Positions 7,345 to 14,409 of a stretch of 41,482 bases of DNA are shown piece by piece. This stretch comes from a virus. Position 1 is the stretch's first letter; every line of letters begins with the position of its first letter. The stretch is from positions 1-41,482 of the IMG/VR virus record IMGVR_UViG_3300035459_000040. One strand, 5' to 3'. The notes beneath the pieces were generated by a model, which was not told the DNA's origin, made no database searches, and saw only the letters and a list, made by a program, of their open reading frames with translations. The position numbers and the translations under genes were made by a program.

Positions 7345-8585
7345 AGTTGCACCATCCTTTCCACTTCGGCGGCCAAGCTATAAACTTCAAGCGGGATCTC
7401 CTTCTGGATGCTCGATCCCCACTGTTCTACCTTTTCTGAGAGCGTCTTGGCCTTCGTGATCTCACCCGAGCGGACCCGTTCCTCAGGGATGATGATCCGT
7501 TCGATCTGATAGCTGAACGCACCGGGGTATACATTCTTCACGTCTTCGTCAGTCACCAATGCCGACTGTTCCTTCGTCAAGTGGACCCGGATACGGAGCT
7601 CTGCGCCTTCCCAATCAACCGCCGTGCATGATCCGTCCACGTCCCCGACGAGAATCCAGGGCGCATCGTCATCGCTGGCATATTTGCACTCATGAAGCGA
7701 CAGCGGACGGGAAGGAATCTCGACTTGACAAACTTCCACCTCCCGATGGATGGTGTCAGGAACCTGGGTTCCGCCAAAGGTCTGAAAGGAACGCGGCGGC
7801 ACGCTCTTGATCGACACCACAACATTGTTGAAACTCTTCTTCTCGACCTCTCCGAAGTTGCAGTGATAGATCGATCCGGAGTACCACATCCGAGGTCCGA
7901 CTTCCTGCGCCTTGTGGATGTGCCCAAGAGCGTAGTAGTCAGCTCGAGCTAGAAGCAGATCCTGCTTGCTGATCATGATGTCCTGGCCGATCAGCGTCTG
8001 ACCACTGGAGAGTAGCGCACCGCTGACATTACAGTGCCCGACGAAGATCACGGGGCACTTGGCGTCCATTGATATTGCACCAAAGCCCGTGAAGATCTTC
8101 CGCAGTGCATCTTGAATGAGCAGATTCGATTCGTCGATCGAGACGTTCTCCTTGCCGGCGAGGAACCATGATTTCGTTGGATAAGGGAACACATGAATAA
8201 GCGCAATTGGAACTGTTGGTGCGTCTGTCGTGAAGATGCCGCTCGATGCAAGCCAAATAGCCTGAGCCCGACTGCTGATGAAAATCGGGAACTCGGTATC
8301 GAGGTCTCTGAAGATCTCGTAACTGCCCGCGGCGTCATGCGCCTCGTTGCCGTAGATCAGGATGACTGGAGAAATGTCGGCGAGCAACTTCATTGTTTCG
8401 AGAGCGGGAATGACTGCGCTTGAATTGGTGAGCATCTGTCGACGATTCCAGTAGTCGCCGGCGATGACGTGGAGATCGGGCTTGAGCTCGCGCAGTTGAT
8501 CGAATATGAAATCTGCCGATGCCTGGCATTTGTCGAGCTTGTCTGCTTCCCAGTGCCAGTCGGCTGAGTGAACAATTCGTAGCAT
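7341..8585 (-). CDS. sbcD: SbcD/Mre11-like metallophosphoesterase nuclease
   Basis: A 414-residue calcineurin-like nuclease. Metal-binding motifs run in order: D9-W-H11, GDYWNRR (D44), GNEAHD (N80, H83, D84), VGHCN and LGHIH. GDYWNRR has Asn where GDxxDR is usual, and GNEAHD replaces the usual GNHE, so the active site departs slightly from SbcD. Its partner is the SbcC-like ATPase; together they process DNA ends. I chose ATG 8585, which overlaps the preceding stop by one base (TGATG), rather than an upstream start inside the previous gene. Confidence 0.88.
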   Translation of the reverse strand: MLRIVHSADWHWEADKLDKCQASADFIFDQLRELKPDLHVIAGDYWNRRQMLTNSSAVIPALETMKLLADISPVILIYGNEAHDAAGSYEIFRDLDTEFPIFISSRAQAIWLASSGIFTTDAPTVPIALIHVFPYPTKSWFLAGKENVSIDESNLLIQDALRKIFTGFGAISMDAKCPVIFVGHCNVSGALLSSGQTLIGQDIMISKQDLLLARADYYALGHIHKAQEVGPRMWYSGSIYHCNFGEVEKKSFNNVVVSIKSVPPRSFQTFGGTQVPDTIHREVEVCQVEIPSRPLSLHECKYASDDDAPWILVGDVDGSCTAVDWEGAELRIRVHLTKEQSALVTDEDVKNVYPGAFSYQIERIIIPEERVRSGEITKAKTLSEKVEQWGSSIQKEIPLEVYSLAAEVERMVQL

Positions 8586-9622
8586 CACGACTGCCCTCCC
8601 TTCTCCCAAGGCAACGCAGTTTTTTTTTCGGGCGTCGGAAGGCCGTTGTAGTACCACAGGGCTTCGACCTGGCGGGCGATGGCGAGCTCGCCGTAGATTG
8701 TGGCCTTGGGGAATTCAGCCGACTTCTCAACGAGCAGGCGTTTCAATTCGTCCTCGCGCTCGTTGACTGACTTCTGCAGCCAGTGACGCTTGAATCCGTC
8801 CTCCGTCCGCAAGTCCGGCATGGTTTCCGCTGCTGCGCCAGAAGCCCTGTCGTCGACAACCTCCGCCATCACTCCAGGGACCAGGTACGGGTCGGCTTTG
8901 GGTTGTTGTTGCGACTGCGGCCCAAACACCTTGTCTACGATGCCGAGGGAATTGGCGACGAGCATCTTGCGGATCTCCGGATCATCCTTCGCAAGTTCGT
9001 TCAGATCCTCGACCACGCACGGAACCAGGAAGGGCTTGCGCAACTCGTCGATTGTGAAGTGACGCGGCAATTGCTCGAGTGCTTCGAAGATGGCCCTGAG
9101 CTTCGCATTCGACTCAGCCAGACCCTCAGCGAATCGCCTGCGTGTTTCAATCTGTTTCGGGTTTGCTGCGAGTTTGGCCTTATCCTCCTCATAGCGATAA
9201 TGCCCCGTCGTGACTCCCTTCTTCGTCGATCCGTTGATCTTCTTTACCTCCCATTCCACAACATGTTCGATGTAGATCACCCGTCCGTCAGCGCCCACAT
9301 CACGCTTTGCCGCGTAGGATTTTGTCCAGTTGATACCCGCGGCCCCCGCGATCTTGTTTGCCGCTTTGTAATGAAGCGTGTATTTTCCCGAACTATCGGG
9401 CGAATAGATGTCGATGCCGTTGCCCTTGTTGTCGACCGTCGCATCCAACTGAACGGCCTCTAGGGCGACCTTGTGCATCAGAGATGAGAAGTTCATCTGC
9501 GCCGGGACTAGTACGTTGAAGTGCTGGCGCATTCTGTTTAGCGCTTGATTCAGCTCCACCTGGCTCTTCACCGCGGGGAGCTGCTCAAACGTCGCTGGTA
9601 GGTTTGTTGCGGGCTGTGTCAT
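8585..9622 (-). CDS. Conserved phage protein upstream of the SbcCD-type pair
   Basis: A 345-residue protein preceded by an excellent ribosome site (GGAGGAG). The N-terminal part (PAVKSQVELNQALNRMRQHF) and a middle section with YTLHYKAANKIAGAAGINW resemble proteins I recall in recombination modules of many phages. The C-terminal third is charged and probably helical. Position directly before the nuclease and ATPase genes suggests a DNA-recombination role, perhaps strand annealing, but no motif proves it. I would not assign RecT, Erf or Sak from sequence alone. Confidence 0.6.
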   Translation of the reverse strand: MTQPATNLPATFEQLPAVKSQVELNQALNRMRQHFNVLVPAQMNFSSLMHKVALEAVQLDATVDNKGNGIDIYSPDSSGKYTLHYKAANKIAGAAGINWTKSYAAKRDVGADGRVIYIEHVVEWEVKKINGSTKKGVTTGHYRYEEDKAKLAANPKQIETRRRFAEGLAESNAKLRAIFEALEQLPRHFTIDELRKPFLVPCVVEDLNELAKDDPEIRKMLVANSLGIVDKVFGPQSQQQPKADPYLVPGVMAEVVDDRASGAAAETMPDLRTEDGFKRHWLQKSVNEREDELKRLLVEKSAEFPKATIYGELAIARQVEALWYYNGLPTPEKKTALPWEKGGQS

Positions 9623-9646
9623 GACTCCTCCTGTTTGATTGACCCG

Positions 9647-9943
9647 TTATGATGCTGTCTTTACGATTTCATTAGCCGGCGGCCGATCGCCCTCAGTTCC
9701 ATCCGGCGTTGCTCCTCCTTCATTCGCTTCCGCATCTGTCGTTCGGGTGAGTTCGTCGACCGTCTGACCCACAACGCGAATGACGCGAAGACGCCTGCAA
9801 TTTTGAGTCTCAGTAGCTTGAATCGCGTTCGAAGGGTCGAACAAAAGAGATCGATTCTTGCGAGCAACGAGATCCACCGGAATGATAATGGCAGTGCGAC
9901 GCGAGTGAGCTGTTTTCCTTTTTGTGGCTTCATCGTTGTTCAC
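9647..9943 (-). CDS. Small hypothetical protein
   Basis: A 98-residue frame starting at GTG with GAGGCGG just upstream. It has a basic N-terminus, a short beta-like stretch (TAIIIPVDLVA) and an acidic tail. An overlapping frame (9661-9933, ATG, 90 residues, with a possible membrane stretch) is an alternative. I prefer this one because its codons follow the purine-first, pyrimidine-last bias of its neighbours. No function recognised. Confidence 0.45.
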   Translation of the reverse strand: MNNDEATKRKTAHSRRTAIIIPVDLVARKNRSLLFDPSNAIQATETQNCRRLRVIRVVGQTVDELTRTTDAEANEGGATPDGTEGDRPPANEIVKTAS

Positions 9944-9954
9944 CTGCCGCCTCG

Positions 9955-10350
9955 TTATTGGGACCGTTTGACTTGAATGTCAATCTCCCTGTCCGTTCCC
10001 GCGTCTACAACAATCAGGTCCGGGTAGCGGTCCGGCAAGGGAACGATCGTGAACTCACCAGATCCCGTCGAGGGCGCGTCCATTCGCTCGCCGGTCGAGT
10101 AGACGAACGTAACCGTGTGCTGCGCGCTCACCTGGTCTTTAGCCTGCTCCGTAGGATGCGTGCAACCGGCAAAGAGCAGAACGTAAGCGAGAGTTAGGGC
10201 GACGACCTGGATCCCGAAGTTGATCGAGTATCTCCGACGCCCAACAGCGACGACGAGAGAAACCACTTCAGAATAAAACCACAACCAAACGCGATACCGC
10301 TTCCAGTTCGTGCGGTAGTTGCGGATGAATAGACGCCAGTGCTTTTTCAT
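9955..10350 (-). CDS. Membrane protein or lipoprotein near the immunity region
   Basis: A 131-residue protein. A basic, aromatic N-terminus (MKKHWRLFIRNYRTNWKRYR) is followed by hydrophobic segments at about 22-37 and 45-62. The second ends LLFAGC (C62), a good lipobox for signal peptidase II, although the N-terminal extension is longer than in ordinary lipoprotein signals. The remainder is soluble with DRYPDLIVVD. Such envelope proteins next to a repressor region sometimes mediate superinfection exclusion; here that is only a guess. The ATG overlaps the preceding TGA. Confidence 0.55.
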   Translation of the reverse strand: MKKHWRLFIRNYRTNWKRYRVWLWFYSEVVSLVVAVGRRRYSINFGIQVVALTLAYVLLFAGCTHPTEQAKDQVSAQHTVTFVYSTGERMDAPSTGSGEFTIVPLPDRYPDLIVVDAGTDREIDIQVKRSQ

Positions 10351-10630
10351 GCAACCCTCCTGTTCTTGCGGATGAATTGTTCTGGATCGATGGGGATAAA
10401 TGGCGGTGCGTCTTCATTGTCGACGTCGAACGAACGTCGGACCTGCCTTGAGATGATAAATCGAGCGACACTCTCTTCGTACCACCGGTAACCGCGCTCG
10501 GACTCTTGCCATAGTTTCACATCGGGCGCGGAAATTTCTTCAGCTTCACCTCACGATACAGCATTGAGAGACTACAGCTCAGTCGCTTGGCGACATCTTT
10601 CGGGGCGAGTAGTTGAGGGGCTTCGATCAT
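10347..10630 (-). pseudogene. Excisionase/AlpA-like HTH gene, frameshifted
   Basis: Two adjacent frames together make one excisionase-like protein of about 94 residues. Frame one (10630-10517, ATG after GGAG) gives an HTH_17-type helix-turn-helix, LLAPKDVAKRLSCSLSMLYR, then KKFPRPM and a stop. The second frame (10520-10347) continues the expected pattern, VKLWQESERGYRWYEESVAR, as the wing and C-terminal helix usually follow. A -1 shift, equivalent to one missing base near 10520, joins them. No canonical slippery heptamer is present, so damage or a sequencing error is likelier than programmed shifting. It lies where xis is expected, and the downstream stop overlaps the lipoprotein start. Confidence 0.65.
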
Positions 10631-10806
10631 CGCTCCGACACCGTCTTGATTCGGATTTCAACCCTCTCGCCAATGCGGTTCTTCAGCATGAATCCAATTT
10701 CGAGAGCGATGAGGGGAATGTTTTCAGCTATCACATCGGCTGTAAAGGACCTTTCAAGCGTTCGTACGCTAATGTCTTTCGACTGTGTGGGCCTCTTTTT
10801 TCTCAT
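10627..10806 (-). CDS. Small protein between the CII-like and excisionase-like genes
   Basis: A 59-residue basic protein starting MRKKRPTQSKDISVRTLERS, with ATGA overlaps with the genes on both sides. The overlaps, a full-length open frame and codon bias support a real gene. The C-terminal half alternates hydrophobic and charged residues (ENIPLIALEIGFMLKNRIGE). It is of the size of small DNA-binding or anti-repressor-type proteins, but I do not recognise a family. Confidence 0.6.
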   Translation of the reverse strand: MRKKRPTQSKDISVRTLERSFTADVIAENIPLIALEIGFMLKNRIGERVEIRIKTVSER

Positions 10807-11264
10807 GATTGCTTCTCCATCGCTTCAAGTTCCTGCAACGCTGCATCGCTCGCCTCAATGATGCCGAGCAACTCCTTGCGGCAGCAACGAATTGACTTGT
10901 TTCCTTCCCTCACCGCGGCGACAGCCTTACCCAGGTGCTGAACGATGTCGAGTGATTCATCCTGAATTGAACCGTCCAGCTTCGATGCGCAGACGCGCCG
11001 GGAAACCGAAAGCCCAAGCTTCGATGCCTGGAATCTCAGCATCGCCTCGGCAAGCGGTTTCAGTTTGGGAGTGTTGAGTGCGGGAACGAGACAAGCGGGA
11101 AAGTGGAAATCGCCAGGGCTGAACCAACGGCTAACCGTGCCGTGATTGACACCGAGAACTCCTGCGATCTCCTCGCGCGTGATCTGATCTTCCGTGATGA
11201 ACTGGAGGCAGTCACGTTTGAAATCTTCCGACAACCCTCTCATCTCTTCGCTAAAGAGAAACAT
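10803..11264 (-). CDS. CII-like phage transcription regulator
   Basis: A 153-residue protein. The N-terminal HTH reads ITREEIAGVLGVNHGTVSRW (residues 28-47), followed by FHFPACLVPALNTPKLKPLAEAML, the pattern of phage regulatory protein CII/Cox-type families. The C-terminal part is helical, probably oligomerising. It is the second gene of the leftward early operon after Cro, the usual place for a lysis-lysogeny regulator. The ATG has a GGGGAGGA ribosome site. Its target promoters are unknown. Confidence 0.68.
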   Translation of the reverse strand: MFLFSEEMRGLSEDFKRDCLQFITEDQITREEIAGVLGVNHGTVSRWFSPGDFHFPACLVPALNTPKLKPLAEAMLRFQASKLGLSVSRRVCASKLDGSIQDESLDIVQHLGKAVAAVREGNKSIRCCRKELLGIIEASDAALQELEAMEKQS

Positions 11265-11315
11265 GCACGTCCTCCCCAGGCTAAGTGCAACTATACGGTG
11301 CTCAGAATCGGTAGA

Positions 11316-11579
11316 TTAGGCAGTAATCTTTTCACCGTAGCGGCGCTCAAGGTAATCGAGATGACGCGTGATGCGCGCAAGCAATTCACGCCGCTTTCCA
11401 GCCAGGGCCTGCGAAATTGCAGTCTGACTGCGGTGGAGCTTTTTCGCCAGGTAAGGCTGATCCAGAAAGCGAAATCGCGTTTGCTTCATCGTGAGCATCC
11501 GAATCCGCACTTGCAGGCCTTCGTCGATGATTTGACTTTCGGCTGCGTTTTGGGTAACGTTGTTCGCTTGGTCGTTCAT
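11316..11579 (-). CDS. Cro-like repressor
   Basis: An 87-residue protein, first in the leftward operon and divergent from the CI-type repressor. The HTH is visible as YLAKKLHRSQTAISQALAGK (about residues 43-62), matching the short Cro-type fold. I chose ATG 11579, which has AGGGG about nine bases upstream, over more distal starts. By position it should repress the lysogenic side and modulate the early promoter at 11616-11644. Confidence 0.68.
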   Translation of the reverse strand: MNDQANNVTQNAAESQIIDEGLQVRIRMLTMKQTRFRFLDQPYLAKKLHRSQTAISQALAGKRRELLARITRHLDYLERRYGEKITA

Positions 11580-11615
11580 AAGCATTACCCCTGTTTGTTG
11601 ATTTGTGACGAGGGG

Positions 11616-11644
11616 AATATAATACACTTCCTAACCGTTGTCAA
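11616..11644 (-). promoter_or_regulatory. Early leftward promoter (cro promoter)
   Basis: On the minus strand a perfect -35 TTGACA (11644-11639), a 17-base spacer and -10 TATATT (11621-11616) precede the Cro-like gene by about 37 bases. This is the best sigma-70 promoter I see in the window and should drive the whole early operon. Confidence 0.82.
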
Positions 11645-11657
11645 GTGCTTGTATACA
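11642..11657. promoter_or_regulatory. Candidate repressor operators in the CI/Cro intergenic region
   Basis: Two small palindromes lie side by side: CAAGTGCTTG (11642-11651), which overlaps the cro -35 box, and TGTATACA (11650-11657). A repressor bound here would block the early promoter. For the opposite direction a plausible -10 TACAAT is at 11670-11675, without a good -35, as expected for an activated repressor promoter. Assignment to a particular regulator is inference. Confidence 0.45.
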
Positions 11658-11697
11658 TTTTGTTCATATTACAATCAGAAGCGAACTATCAACTCCT

Positions 11698-12345
11698 ATG
11701 CCGAGCAAAAACCCCCGAGAATTTGAGGAGATTGGTGAGCGGTTGAAGGCGTGGTTGGAAGGCAAGTTTGGAAATGTCCACCATGCGGCGATTGAATTAG
11801 GGATGTCGCCGCCGGTGCTCTATCAGTATACGATGGGAGTGAGGAAGCCCGGCAACAAGATGCAGGAGAGATTGAGGGGTGCGAAGTGTGATGTCGAATG
11901 GCTGATGACCGGCAAAGAACCGGCGACGCCGGCGAAAGCCCAAACGACATTTCTCGAAGTTGAGCTTCAGAAGATCCCGGTATTTGAATATGCAAGAGCA
12001 GGAGAGAAGAGTTTGGTTCTCGCGCAGGAGCCCGCATACTACATCGGGACGCAGAAGACGAAAGACGATTCCAGGTTCGGGGTTGTGGTCAAAGGTCGCT
12101 CAATGGAGCCGGTTATCAGCGAGGGTGAGGTTGTGATTGTGAGTAAAAAGAAGGAAGTTAAGTCCGGCGACGTTTGCCTTGTCGTGTTCAGCGACGGCGA
12201 TGCGTGTCTGAGGCGACTTCACTTCCAGGACAATACCGTGACGCTTACGAGTGCGAACGAGAAGGAGTACCCGCCGTCGATTCATAAGAAGTCAGAAATC
12301 ACCCACCTGTACCGTGCAGTTCAAAAGCTCTCAACTATCCAATAG
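11698..12345 (+). CDS. CI-type repressor with S24 (LexA-like) peptidase domain
   Basis: A 215-residue repressor divergent from Cro. An N-terminal HTH (about 12-60, including AAIELGMSPPVLYQYTMG) is followed by an S24 peptidase domain. The autocleavage dipeptide is A101-G102 and the nucleophile S135 is in GRSMEPVI. The catalytic lysine, normally in a pattern like TVKRL, appears as R172 in ACLRRL. In the S24 family the Ser-Lys dyad performs RecA-stimulated self-cleavage, so induction by DNA damage may be lost or weakened. The ATG at 11698 is chosen from the domain start. Confidence 0.88.
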   Translation: MPSKNPREFEEIGERLKAWLEGKFGNVHHAAIELGMSPPVLYQYTMGVRKPGNKMQERLRGAKCDVEWLMTGKEPATPAKAQTTFLEVELQKIPVFEYARAGEKSLVLAQEPAYYIGTQKTKDDSRFGVVVKGRSMEPVISEGEVVIVSKKKEVKSGDVCLVVFSDGDACLRRLHFQDNTVTLTSANEKEYPPSIHKKSEITHLYRAVQKLSTIQ

Positions 12346-12353
12346 GGGGAGTT

Positions 12354-12509
12354 ATGAGGATGTCGCTGAGTATTGTCATCCTGTTTTTATGTTCGATTCG
12401 CATCGGCTTCTGTCAGGATTGGGACGCAATCATGAGCAACCAGGCTGATTCCCTCAGACGAATCGAGTACCACCTTCTGGTGAAGGTGCAGACGGGGATG
12501 AGGGCTTGA
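12354..12509 (+). CDS. Small secreted peptide after the repressor (or integrase relic)
   Basis: A 51-residue frame with a strong ribosome site (AGGGGGAGTT) nine bases after the repressor stop, so co-transcribed with it. Residues 1-20 (MRMSLSIVILFLCSIRIGFC) look like a signal peptide, which would leave a mature peptide of about 30 residues. The end reads VQTGMRA, which matches the tyrosine-recombinase box I arginine motif TGxR, and the integrase remnant starts at the same place in another frame. It is either a lysogeny-expressed exported peptide or a fusion made when integrase was deleted. Confidence 0.5.
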   Translation: MRMSLSIVILFLCSIRIGFCQDWDAIMSNQADSLRRIEYHLLVKVQTGMRA

Positions 12510-12925
12510 AAATAACGCTCTCAGACATCGATTTCGGCTCGAAAATACTCAAGATTGATCAACCAAAGCAGAACAATTACCGCTCCATTCCCATCAGTTC
12601 AGACCTCCAGACAGTCCTGAAACGCCTCATGAAGAAGGCCGGATCTGACGGCAGGCTGATACCGCTCACCGGCAGCGCCCTCTATAACCGGTTCAAGCGG
12701 GCGGCTCTCAAAACAGACCTGAAGCGCAACGTTCGCCTCCACTCGCTCCGGCACACCTTTGGCACCTGGCTTGCCAGCCACGGGGCAGCACAGCGCAACC
12801 TGCAGGACCTGATGGGACACTCTAACCCCCAGACTACTTCCATCTACACTCACCCCGTAGCCGATTCCATCCGGCGCGACATGAATCTGCTGCATCTTCC
12901 CCGAAAGAAAAAGAAAAAACCCTGA
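12506..12925 (+). pseudogene. int: Tyrosine integrase, C-terminal catalytic remnant
   Basis: 139 residues corresponding to the C-terminal half of a tyrosine recombinase: SDIDF near the start, RSIPISSDL, LHSLRHTFGTWLASHG (H79, R82), LMGHSNPQTTSIYTH (H105, nucleophile Y114). Missing are the core-binding and arm-binding domains and box I arginine in frame. The bases just upstream encode TGMR in a different frame, consistent with loss of about ten bases (a TGMRxGEIL motif would restore the frame). It starts at TTG with no proper initiation context. It lies next to attP, as integrase genes do. Alone it should not integrate the phage. Confidence 0.78.
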
Positions 12926-12926
12926 A

Positions 12927-13117
12927 TCGCACTTACATATCACTTACAGTGAGTGCAAAACAGGGTTATTTCCTAATGAATCTGAGTAGCGGGGGCAGGA
13001 CTTGAACCTGTCAGACCTGCACTGATTCCCGTTCATTCTCGCAATTTCGCCTATTTAAGCCGTCTATAAGCGGCACAAAACGCATAAAAGCCGTCGATCA
13101 CTTACAAATCACTTACA
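12927..13117. other. attP: attP region with integrase arm-type repeats
   Basis: This non-coding stretch between the integrase remnant and the lysis genes holds four copies of a 10-base element. A-T-C-A-C-T-T-A-C-A is exact at 12939-12948, 13097-13106 and 13108-13117; the copy at 12928-12937 begins CG instead of AT. They form two closely spaced pairs flanking a tRNA-like core at 12987-13010. Paired arm sites on both sides of a core are typical for tyrosine integrases. The rest of the stretch (13011-13096) shows no gene. Confidence 0.75.
12987..13010 (-). other. tRNA 3'-end fragment (att core)
   Basis: On the minus strand this reads as a T-arm (CAGG-TTCAAGT-CCTG) followed by an acceptor end (CCCCCGCTA). 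Upstream bases do not continue a tRNA, so it is only the 3' piece a phage carries to rebuild the host tRNA gene on integration. It marks the likely attachment core and implies a host tRNA gene ending in this sequence. The amino acid cannot be told. Confidence 0.72.
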
Positions 13118-13118
13118 C

Positions 13119-13631
13119 TTATTTTGTGAGGAAAAGGGCTACGAGGAGCCCAACGATCAGCGCTCCGGCCGTAACGAGCCAGTCGATAGCGGTCACGGTC
13201 TCGGTCGTTGTCACGCGTGCGGCCCTAAGGATAGCGTTTTGGACCGCGCGGGTCTTTGTGATGATCCTCGTCCACGGGTCGACCTCCACAGTAGTCGTTT
13301 CCTGTGCCCAGAATGACGCCAGCGAGTCTTTCACGTCCAGGGTGTCAAGATACGTCGCTGTGAAAGGTTTTGAGTGCTCTACAGCCCATCCACGGAGCGA
13401 ATCGCACGGCTCTTTGAGGATAATCGTGTCCCGCCTCGCTGTCTCGAAGGATGGAGGCAGCGTTTTCCCCGGCTTCGTTTCAGTCTTTGGCGGGATCACG
13501 ATCTGCTTCTCATACCATTCGATCCGGGTTGTGATGCGCGGCTTCTCGACGCACGACCGCCAGATCACGGCCCCGAGTACCAACGACAAGGCTATCAACG
13601 CAACGACGAGGAATCCAGATCCGGTCTTCAT
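13119..13631 (-). CDS. Two-membrane-segment protein of the lysis region
   Basis: A 170-residue protein with an N-terminal membrane segment (FLVVALIALSLVLGAVIW, residues 6-23) and a C-terminal one (WLVTAGALIVGLLVALFL, near 150-168). A soluble, probably periplasmic or external, loop of about 120 residues lies between. It is last in the late operon and starts inside the ATGA of the transglycosylase gene. It might take a spanin- or antiholin-like role, but both ends in one membrane do not match classical Rz/Rz1. Function unrecognised. Confidence 0.58.
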   Translation of the reverse strand: MKTGSGFLVVALIALSLVLGAVIWRSCVEKPRITTRIEWYEKQIVIPPKTETKPGKTLPPSFETARRDTIILKEPCDSLRGWAVEHSKPFTATYLDTLDVKDSLASFWAQETTTVEVDPWTRIITKTRAVQNAILRAARVTTTETVTAIDWLVTAGALIVGLLVALFLTK

Positions 13632-14173
13632 TGCAGACCTCTCATATAGCGGTCCCTCCAGGATTGGATCTTCGGCGAGTAGTTGCGCGTCTCCTGCGGC
13701 AGGCTTTCCACGATCGATTCCCAGGTGAAACATTCTCGCCTGCAGAGTTTGAGCACCCTTCCCTGGCCGGTGTTGTAGCTCGCATCAGAGAGCATCTGAT
13801 GGTCCTTCGCCTGGATCTTCATCTTCGCATTGCGCTCGAGCAAGCCCCAGATGTCCCGGATGTAGCGGACCATAGCGTTGATCGACCATGAAGGATCAAG
13901 CCGCTGCGCTGTTGTCTTTGCCCCGTAGTCCAGAGCTGTCGCCGGCATGAATTGAGCAAGCCCGAGCGCTCCAACCGGACTCTGAGCATTCGGGTTGAAA
14001 TTACTCTCAACCTTGAGCCGTGCCTTGTGCCATAGATAATCCGACTCGAGGCCGAATGCCCGGTCACTCGCAGACTTGATCACTTTGTCGTACTGCGCTT
14101 CAGAGCGCTGAGACGACGTAAGCCATAGCAGCAAGCACAACAGCGGCAGCCACATTGCCTTTGAGAATTTCAT
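13628..14173 (-). CDS. Lytic transglycosylase (endolysin), SLT type
   Basis: A 181-residue peptidoglycan hydrolase. A signal sequence (MKFSKAMWLPLLCLLLWLTS, likely cut after SEA) is followed by an SLT fold: the catalytic Glu is E56 in KVESNFNP, then SPVGALGLAQFMPATA (about 65-80) and YNTGQGRV. SLT enzymes cleave MurNAc-GlcNAc bonds to anhydro-muropeptides. Together with the adjacent membrane proteins it forms the lysis cassette. A signal peptide suggests Sec export or a signal-anchor endolysin. The ATG 14173 lies within the upstream membrane-protein gene (74-base overlap). Confidence 0.85.
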   Translation of the reverse strand: MKFSKAMWLPLLCLLLWLTSSQRSEAQYDKVIKSASDRAFGLESDYLWHKARLKVESNFNPNAQSPVGALGLAQFMPATALDYGAKTTAQRLDPSWSINAMVRYIRDIWGLLERNAKMKIQAKDHQMLSDASYNTGQGRVLKLCRRECFTWESIVESLPQETRNYSPKIQSWRDRYMRGLQ

Positions 14174-14402
14174 CCTGGAAGTCCGTCCGTTTGAATGTGA
14201 ATTCGAGCACAAGTCCGAGCATGAGCAGCCGGATCGCCGGCCGCAATACCAGGACGCTCAAGTATTCCCCTGATGTCGAGTTGGCCGAGACGTTCAGGGC
14301 GACCACGGCAAGGATGATCAGCACGACGTAGACTAAAACATCCTTGAGCACATACCACAGCTTGCCGACGAGCTGCAGGGGAAAAGTTCTAATTTTGCTC
14401 AT
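14100..14402 (-). CDS. Putative holin (three membrane segments)
   Basis: A 100-residue protein with three hydrophobic segments: VLVYVVLIILAVVALNV (about 22-38), SVLVLRPAIRLLMLGLVLEF (about 49-68) and NVAAAVVLAAMAYVVSAL at the end. Size and topology fit a class I holin, and it directly precedes and overlaps the endolysin. No family signature is visible, so holin is an inference from topology and neighbours. Confidence 0.58.
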   Translation of the reverse strand: MSKIRTFPLQLVGKLWYVLKDVLVYVVLIILAVVALNVSANSTSGEYLSVLVLRPAIRLLMLGLVLEFTFKRTDFQDEILKGNVAAAVVLAAMAYVVSAL

Positions 14403-14409
14403 AGTTGCC

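Noticed and set aside
8783-9463. 226-codon plus-strand frame opposite the gene at 8585-9622
   Set aside because: Antisense shadow with no motif, while the minus-strand gene is coupled and has a strong ribosome site.
9661-9933. Alternative frame for the small gene at 9647-9943
   Set aside because: Has an ATG and a hydrophobic stretch, but its codon pattern is weaker than the overlapping frame; kept only as an alternative.
13057-13074. Short stem GCCG/CGGC downstream of the lysis genes as a terminator
   Set aside because: Only a 4-bp stem without a T-run; not enough to call.
12990-13080. A complete tRNA gene beside the integrase remnant
   Set aside because: Only the T-arm and acceptor end are present; the D-arm and anticodon arm do not form.
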